42,011 bases of DNA, from positions 1-42,011 of IMG/VR virus record IMGVR_UViG_3300045144_000032; one strand, 5' to 3'. Origin of the DNA: a virus. This document shows, piece by piece, positions 37,857 to 42,011 of this stretch (position 1 is the first letter of the stretch; each line of letters opens with the position of its first letter). Below the pieces are notes generated by a model. The model was given only the letters and a program-made list of their open reading frames with translations, was not told the origin of the DNA and searched no databases. Made by a program: the position numbers and the translations under genes.

Positions 37857-38855
37857 TTAAAATATCCCCTTATCAACTTTGCCCAATCCGTTACATTCCC
37901 CACAGACCTTGCCATGAGAGTTCCCAAGACCCCTACAGACGGGGCATTTTACGACCTCACGGAAATTCATTATCTTCACCCCGTCCGCAATTTTATAGGC
38001 GAACATACGTCCAGAAACAGGTCTTTTATATTCCTTTACCTTGCCCACGGTTAAAAGAATCTCATCGCCATCAAATTGGTCTAGTAATAGCTCGCAATCG
38101 GCAAAGTCCTTTGTAAATTGTCCGCCACGTCCAGCACTTTCGCCTTCTTTTTTCTGAATCGCTATAATGGCTATTCCCCGCCCCAGTTCCCGCTTAATCC
38201 CTTCCATAACCGCCGAGATTCCGTAGAGCATATTGGCATCCAAGTTTATCCAGTCGATGATGTTTATCCTATCCTTAACAATATGCTCAGCGTAATCCTC
38301 TCGGACAGGCAAAAGGGTAAACTTATCCTCCCCCAATTCATCCGCCCATTCAACCCATTCCATGTGGTCAAGTCTCGATAAAAACCTCGGCATGGGTTCA
38401 TTATCTATTGAGGTATATTCATTCCCCATCAAGACGGGGTGCGATTCGATATTTTCTCCACAAAAGTTGATGCACAATGCGGTCTTACCCTTGTTGCTCT
38501 GCCCCGACAAAAGAATCAAATCCCCCTCCCTGAAAATAATATCTTGCGCAAATAGCAATTCCTCCCCTGTGTCCTGAGTTCGGGGGAAGCGTATCGTTAT
38601 TGGAGACTTACGTTCCCTGCCATAAACTTTGACAGGGTTTACTCGTCTAATGACCTTATAAACCCCATCCTTTCTGCCAGATGGCACGACAAGTTTTCTC
38701 GCAACCATCGTGGTCGCCATCTGGACACGCAGGTTTTGGTCATCCTTACCGCCTGGCTCTATTTGTAAAAACGCCCTAATGTCCCTTAACTCAACCTGCC
38801 GCCCAACGGCTGTGTTTAAATAAGCCTCAAGTCTGTCAATTAGCCTCTCTGCCAT
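37857..38855 (-). CDS. RecA/DnaB-like replication ATPase with DnaJ-like cysteine tail
   Basis: 332 aa. Residues 1-70 look like a winged helix (RDIRAFLQIEP, VARKLVVPSGRKDGVYKV). Residues 100-290 are a RecA-fold ATPase: Walker A GQSNKGKT at 118-125, a hydrophobic Walker B-type strand GIAIIAIQK and the DLILLSG entry strand, as in RepA/DnaB-type helicases. Residues 304-327 (CPVCRGLGNSHGKVCGECNG) form CxxCxGxG repeats like the DnaJ zinc centre, unusual on a helicase. The iteron array lies directly upstream, so it is likely the replication initiator/helicase. Confidence 0.65.
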   Translation of the reverse strand: MAERLIDRLEAYLNTAVGRQVELRDIRAFLQIEPGGKDDQNLRVQMATTMVARKLVVPSGRKDGVYKVIRRVNPVKVYGRERKSPITIRFPRTQDTGEELLFAQDIIFREGDLILLSGQSNKGKTALCINFCGENIESHPVLMGNEYTSIDNEPMPRFLSRLDHMEWVEWADELGEDKFTLLPVREDYAEHIVKDRINIIDWINLDANMLYGISAVMEGIKRELGRGIAIIAIQKKEGESAGRGGQFTKDFADCELLLDQFDGDEILLTVGKVKEYKRPVSGRMFAYKIADGVKIMNFREVVKCPVCRGLGNSHGKVCGECNGLGKVDKGIF

Positions 38856-38869
38856 AAACTCCTAATCCC

Positions 38870-38998
38870 ATTAACACCATTAACAGTATTAACACCATTA
38901 ACACCCATTAACAGTAATTGAACGTAGCCATTAACACCATTAACAGTAATAGCTACGTTTTAACACCTCTATATATAGTGTATATATAAGATATACGT
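38870..38998. other. candidate replication origin: iterons plus AT-rich tract
   Basis: Seven copies of ATTAACA(CC/GT) at 38870, 38879, 38888, 38897, 38907, 38930 and 38939, and a variant (TTTAACACC) at 38959, in near-perfect 9-bp phase. AACGTAGC (38921-38928) and GCTACGTT (38952-38959) form an 8-bp inverted repeat around the last two full copies. An AT-rich tract (38968-38998, alternating TA) follows. The order iterons, AT-rich tract, initiator ATPase gene is that of iteron-controlled origins. Confidence 0.6.
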
Positions 38999-39003
38999 GA
39001 TTC

Positions 39004-39234
39004 TTATTCATAATGTTTATAGTTACGAGATTTATGTTTAACATTCTCTTTATTAGAAAGGATAATACGCCGATATTCACGATTCTCTGCCTCAAGTTTA
39101 GCGATTCTGTCTTTTAATGTCTTGACTTCGGGGCTATCCTCTGTGGGGTCTTCTAGGGGCGGGAAATAGGCATCCCCTTGTCCGTAATATCCCCGTCCCG
39201 TACCGACAAAAGTTGGCTTTGTAAGGTCTCTCAT
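39004..39234 (-). CDS. 76-aa coiled-coil protein
   Basis: From ATG 39234, overlapping the stop of the beta-helix gene as ATGA. N-terminus MRDLTKPTFVGTGRGYYGQG is Gly/Tyr rich; a coiled coil follows (VKTLKDRIAKLEAENREYRR) and a basic Lys/His tail. Unknown function. Confidence 0.5.
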   Translation of the reverse strand: MRDLTKPTFVGTGRGYYGQGDAYFPPLEDPTEDSPEVKTLKDRIAKLEAENREYRRIILSNKENVKHKSRNYKHYE

Positions 39235-40172
39235 TCTTTCCCCTCTGGTTTCTGATAAGTAGCTACCATCTCCACAAAAGCTCGGTAGATAGGATATAAC
39301 TCTTTTCTTAAACCGAGTTTTACCGCCATCCCAACATCTACTGCAAGCCATTCGGTAATAGTTTTCACCTCACAGCCTATCACGATTTTATCATCATTGA
39401 CTGTAGCTGTGTATTGTAGTCCATTGAAGGTTACACCATTAAGACTACAAGGTACTTTTGTATCGGGTAATATTCTAGCGTTCTGCCCAATTCTAGCGTC
39501 CTGCCCGATTACAGCGCCCTGTCCAATTATAGCGTCCTGCCTAATTGTAGCGTACTGCCCAATTACGGCGTTCTGCCCGATTATAGCGCCCTGCTCGATT
39601 CTGGCGTCCTGCCCAATTACAGCGTACTGCTCGATTACAGCGTCCTGCCTAATTGTAGCGTACTGCCCAATTACGGCGTTCTGCCCGATTACAGCGTTCT
39701 GCCCGATTCTGGCGTCCTGCCCAATTACAGCGTACTGCTCGATTACAGCGTACTGCCCGATTATAGCGCCCTGTCCGATTACAGCGTTCTGCCCGATTAC
39801 AGCGTACTGCCCAATTGTAGCGTACTTCCCGATTACAGCGTACTGCCCAATTGTAGTGTACTTCTCGATTACAGCGTACTGCCCAATTGTAGTGTACTTC
39901 TCGATTACAGCGTACTGCCCAATTGTAGTGTCCTGCCTGATTATAGTGTCCTGCCCGATTATAGCGCCCTGTCCAATTATAGCGTTCTGCCCGATTATAG
40001 CGCCCTGCTCGATTCTGGCGTCCTGTCCAATTATAGCGTTCTGCCCGATTACAGCGTTCTGCCCGATTATAGCGCCCTGCTCGATTCTGGCGTCCTGCCC
40101 AATTACAGCGTACTTATCACGCCAAAATTCTACCCTACTACCATCTGGATTCGTGCGTTCTACTTTTTCCAC
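39231..40172 (-). CDS. hexapeptide-repeat left-handed beta-helix protein
   Basis: 313 aa. Residues 22-237 consist of 36 uninterrupted hexapeptides of the form A(V/I/R/T)IGQ(N/D/G/Y), exactly the left-handed beta-helix pattern (Ile inside, then Gly or Glu, two polar, small, any), equal to 12 coils. N-terminal cap MEKVERTNPDGSRVEFWRDK. A C-terminal domain (residues 238-313: VPCSLNGVTFNGLQYTATVN, then helices EWLAVDVGMAVKLGLRKELY) resembles conserved C-termini of phage early-region proteins. No acyltransferase catalytic His or loop insertion is seen, so an enzyme is unlikely; a binding or decoy role is possible. AGGAGG precedes the ATG. Confidence 0.65.
   Translation of the reverse strand: MEKVERTNPDGSRVEFWRDKYAVIGQDARIEQGAIIGQNAVIGQNAIIGQDARIEQGAIIGQNAIIGQGAIIGQDTIIRQDTTIGQYAVIEKYTTIGQYAVIEKYTTIGQYAVIGKYATIGQYAVIGQNAVIGQGAIIGQYAVIEQYAVIGQDARIGQNAVIGQNAVIGQYATIRQDAVIEQYAVIGQDARIEQGAIIGQNAVIGQYATIRQDAIIGQGAVIGQDARIGQNARILPDTKVPCSLNGVTFNGLQYTATVNDDKIVIGCEVKTITEWLAVDVGMAVKLGLRKELYPIYRAFVEMVATYQKPEGKE
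39462..40109. repeat. 18-bp tandem repeat array in the beta-helix gene
   Basis: Thirty-six 18-bp units (plus-strand form like gcgttctgcccgattaca), varying at a few positions only. The array reads open in the reverse direction too, giving a false long plus-strand frame. High identity suggests recent expansion and length variation. Confidence 0.85.
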
Positions 40173-40173
40173 T

Positions 40174-40461
40174 TTAAACCTCCTGTGTGTCGCTACGCAA
40201 ATTGCTTTCTCTTACCCATGAACCCCAATCTTTGACATCCTTAATAGCTTCTAAGTAAGTTTCCCTTAAGGGGGATTTAACTCGTCTGTCTATGATGTCA
40301 TGGCATATAGCGCAGAGGTCAGCCACATTACGGGAGTCATCAATTATCTTTTTCATTCTACCATGTCTTCCGCCCATTTTGCGGTGTAGAATATGGGCTT
40401 TTTGTATTCCCCTGAAATCACCCCCAGGATTAGGACAAAGCGGGTTAATACAAAACTTCAT
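40174..40461 (-). CDS. HNH endonuclease-like protein
   Basis: 95 aa. CINPLCPNPGGDFRG, then AHILHRKMGGRHG (metal/catalytic His block), NVADLCAICHDIIDRRV (C..CH end of the HNH fold). It could be a homing-type or packaging-associated nuclease. Small and probably single-domain. It lies upstream of the beta-helix gene with 1 base between stop and start, and its last codons contain one copy of the 16-bp palindrome. Confidence 0.65.
   Translation of the reverse strand: MKFCINPLCPNPGGDFRGIQKAHILHRKMGGRHGRMKKIIDDSRNVADLCAICHDIIDRRVKSPLRETYLEAIKDVKDWGSWVRESNLRSDTQEV
40184..40199 (+). repeat. 16-bp near-palindrome, copy 9
   Basis: TGTGTGTCGCTACGCA, in the last codons of the HNH gene and just upstream of the beta-helix gene's Shine-Dalgarno. 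Confidence 0.5.
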
Positions 40462-40502
40462 CTTATCCCCAGCCTATACTTTGGTTTACTTTATTCATAG
40501 AT

Positions 40503-41549
40503 TTAACTCCATAACTTCCGAAATACCAAAATATCTTCCCTGTCAATCACAGGCGCATCGGGATATTTCTGTTGGTATATGATTCGCCAAAATGATTGAG
40601 CGGTTAAACGCCGATAATGGCGTTCAATGAGTGTAAATCTTGCCTGTTCGCAAAGTTTGATAGTATCTTCATCAAGCGGTACTATCTTCTTATTGCGGAT
40701 AAAGTTTTTCGTAACTAATACAAGCAATCCACCATTTTTGAGTACCTTAAAACACTCAGAATAGACCTGAAGCATGGCAGAAAGATAGGACTCACCTTTT
40801 AGGTTGCCGATATTGCCAGAGCTAGGCGCATACCCCAATTGACCATAGGATGAAAAACCCCTAGCCCTATGCCAAGTTTCACCTGTTGTTCTGCCGTCTA
40901 TTCTGCCATGATTCATTGCCCGCCACTCTGATTCAGTATATCGCTGACCCTGCCATTCTACATAGCCCTTTGTGGCAAGCTCATTAAGAACCCACTCCTG
41001 AAACTCGGCACGACCTGTTTGCCAATCGCCTATACCCATTTCGGCATAGGGGGGTGAAGTGATGATACAGTCGGGCTGGTAGCCCTTTGAAATTGCTACC
41101 GAACCACCACTAAATTTTCTTTCCCTTTTCTCATCCCACCAAGGTTCTTTTGATTTATCTCGTTTTAGTGTAGCCTCATAAGGTGGGCTGGTTATAATCG
41201 CATCACATAGTATCCCCTCTAAATTCCGTGCATCGCCACGCAGAATTGTAGCCGTTCCCATTTCATAGCCCAGCTCAGCCCCAAATGTCTGAATCTTTGC
41301 CCAATTATCTTCCTGCATACGGACAAACTTCTGCTCTAGTTCAACCAAGATAACGTGTCTTCCCATCGTGCAAGCCACCAAAAGAGTTCCACTTCCCCCC
41401 ATTGGGTCAAGGATTACATCGCCAGGTTTGGTATATCTCTCTATAAGCCAACGCTGGAGAGGAAGCGGCATCTTGGCTGGGTGTGCAAAATGATTGGCTG
41501 TCAAAAACCTCTTGCGGTGTTTTGTGTCGGATTTAAAGATTATTTCCAT
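40503..41549 (-). CDS. DNA methyltransferase, TSPPY type (N4-cytosine or N6-adenine)
   Basis: 348 aa. SAM motif I VILDPMGGSGTLL near residue 48 precedes the catalytic TSPPY (AIITSPPYEATL near residue 120, with a second CIITSPPYAEMG near residue 165). TSPPY is usual in N4-cytosine methylases. A duplicated TSPPY is odd. A central insert (GRIDGRTTGETWHRARGF) may read DNA. Together with the 205-aa enzyme it could protect phage DNA from host restriction. The start lies within a short methylase-like leader (41533-41583). Confidence 0.85.
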   Translation of the reverse strand: MEIIFKSDTKHRKRFLTANHFAHPAKMPLPLQRWLIERYTKPGDVILDPMGGSGTLLVACTMGRHVILVELEQKFVRMQEDNWAKIQTFGAELGYEMGTATILRGDARNLEGILCDAIITSPPYEATLKRDKSKEPWWDEKRERKFSGGSVAISKGYQPDCIITSPPYAEMGIGDWQTGRAEFQEWVLNELATKGYVEWQGQRYTESEWRAMNHGRIDGRTTGETWHRARGFSSYGQLGYAPSSGNIGNLKGESYLSAMLQVYSECFKVLKNGGLLVLVTKNFIRNKKIVPLDEDTIKLCEQARFTLIERHYRRLTAQSFWRIIYQQKYPDAPVIDREDILVFRKLWS

Positions 41550-41583
41550 ATATTACCCAGTTGTCCTGATAGTAGGGTTTCAT
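41533..41583 (-). pseudogene. 16-codon leader resembling a methylase N-terminus
   Basis: ATG at 41583 encodes MKPYYQDNWVIYGNNL then TAA. KPYYQD.WV.Y matches the start of the 205-aa methylase. Its own ATG overlaps the upstream stop (ATGA), and the 348-aa gene starts in its sixth-last codon in another frame. Confidence 0.55.
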
Positions 41584-41857
41584 TTCCCTACCTTCCCTTC
41601 TAAAATCTGCTGTTTAAAATGTTGCCAGTCTTCCTCCTCAATATCATAGTGAATTTGTATCTCAGTTTCACCGTGCCATTCATCGATGTCTCTCTCAATC
41701 CGCCGTTTACATTTAAATAAAGATTCAACGGTATTAACAATCGCCTGTCTTTCAGCCTGCTTCTCAGCCTCGGCATCTTTGAGGTTTTGGTCTAGTTGGG
41801 CTTGGGCAATAGATTTACAAAGAGGTTCAACGCAGACTCCAAGCGGTAAATCATTAG
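41580..41857 (-). pseudogene. 5'-truncated paralogue of the LDQ..KDAEAEK family
   Basis: The frame (NDLPLGVCVEPLCKSIAQAQ...) starts at the inverted-repeat boundary 41857; an in-frame TTG formed by the repeat is the only start. By comparison with the paralogue at 36818-37078, about ten N-terminal codons are missing. The element therefore inserted into, or next to, its start. The C-terminus (DWQHFKQQILEGKVGK) is intact. Confidence 0.55.
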
Positions 41858-41898
41858 GCAACTATCCCCTCACTACACGTACATAAGGTAAAAGTGCT
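41857..41898 (+). repeat. second copy of the 42-bp transposon end, inverted
   Basis: Exact reverse complement of 3463-3504. Here it is fused directly to the methylase 3' end (41898 onward) with no transposase between, unlike the copy at 101-1034. Confidence 0.9.
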
Positions 41899-42011
41899 TT
41901 AAGTTCATTGCCTGTTGGTTGTTTTATGGGCTGTGCTGCTTTCTTAACAATGGTATGGAACTGGTCTCTGGTAATGCCTTCTTCACTGATAGTATTTTCC
42001 TCACCCATGTA
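41898..42011. repeat. direct repeat, second copy
   Basis: Identical to 1030-1143 for 114 bases up to the window end. It encodes, on the minus strand, the methylase C-terminus, which runs into the inverted repeat and ends ELKALLPYVRVVRG. Confidence 0.9.

Noticed and set aside
39462-40109. Possible CRISPR array
   Set aside because: Units are contiguous 18-mers without spacers and in phase with codons.
39397-40221. Long plus-strand frame rich in CPITAYCPII repeats
   Set aside because: It is the antisense of the 18-bp repeats in the beta-helix gene; the minus frame has a Shine-Dalgarno, caps and a non-repeat domain.
1-42011. Integrase, attachment sites, lysogeny repressor
   Set aside because: No recombinase motifs and no phage-type cI-like protein seen; temperate life cannot be claimed from this window.

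Overview
The window looks like most or all of a tailed-phage genome of about 40.9 kb (dsDNA, mid-40s %GC by eye, standard code, bacterial Shine-Dalgarno sites) joined to a 3.4-kb IS1595-type transposon. Support for a phage: small terminase, large terminase, portal, scaffold and HK97-type capsid lie in order on the minus strand, followed by tail-tip and lysis-like genes. No integrase, repressor of a known family, tRNA, rRNA or CRISPR was seen. The host cannot be named from sequence alone.

Layout. 1-100: start of a small membrane protein gene on the minus strand, probably sequence flanking the transposon. 101-3504: an IS1595-family element with terminal inverted repeats, a transposase on the plus strand and, convergent to it, a one-polypeptide nuclease/N6-adenine methylase/specificity gene. 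3459-9000 (minus): Cas4/RecB-like nuclease, an SSB-like protein, several small genes, a ribbon-helix-helix protein, a metallophosphoesterase, an adenine methylase and a SemiSWEET-like membrane protein. 9054-11552 (minus): a lysis-like block with two Cys-His proteins, a holin-like protein, a frameshifted small gene and an XhlA-like protein. 11568-17572: FN3-rich adhesin, beta-propeller/tail hub and adaptor. 17569-22049: small zinc-ribbon and accessory head genes, capsid and scaffold. 22253-30931: a 1596-aa polyvalent internal protein, portal, terminases and a small basic protein. 30932-31240: non-coding, candidate cos/pac. 31270-31569: two small minus-strand genes, one frameshifted. 31640-33673: the only plus-strand operon, nine small genes behind a near-consensus sigma-70 promoter, closed by a bidirectional terminator. 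33691-41857 (minus): sigma-like late regulator, zinc proteins, radical SAM enzyme, DUF1064-type nuclease, RecA/DnaB-like ATPase with an iteron-type origin next to it, a hexapeptide beta-helix protein, HNH protein and a second methylase.

The last 114 bases (41898-42011) repeat 1030-1143 inside the methylase gene, and the 42 bases before them (41857-41898) are an exact inverted copy of the right transposon end (3463-3504). The simplest reading is that 1144-42011 is a 40,868-bp circle carrying the methylase gene between identical inverted repeats without a transposase, while bases 1-1029 come from a second, transposase-bearing copy. On this reading the minus-strand operon is continuous from about 30.9 kb down to 3.5 kb, through the cassette, and on from 41.9 kb to 33.7 kb. 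This is inference and needs read-level checking.

Observations that annotation alone does not explain are: the R-M passenger on the IS; short leaders resembling a methylase N-terminus ahead of two different genes; a 16-bp near-palindrome scattered over the phage; a 36-unit hexapeptide protein in the early region; and a DnaJ-like cysteine motif on the replication ATPase.
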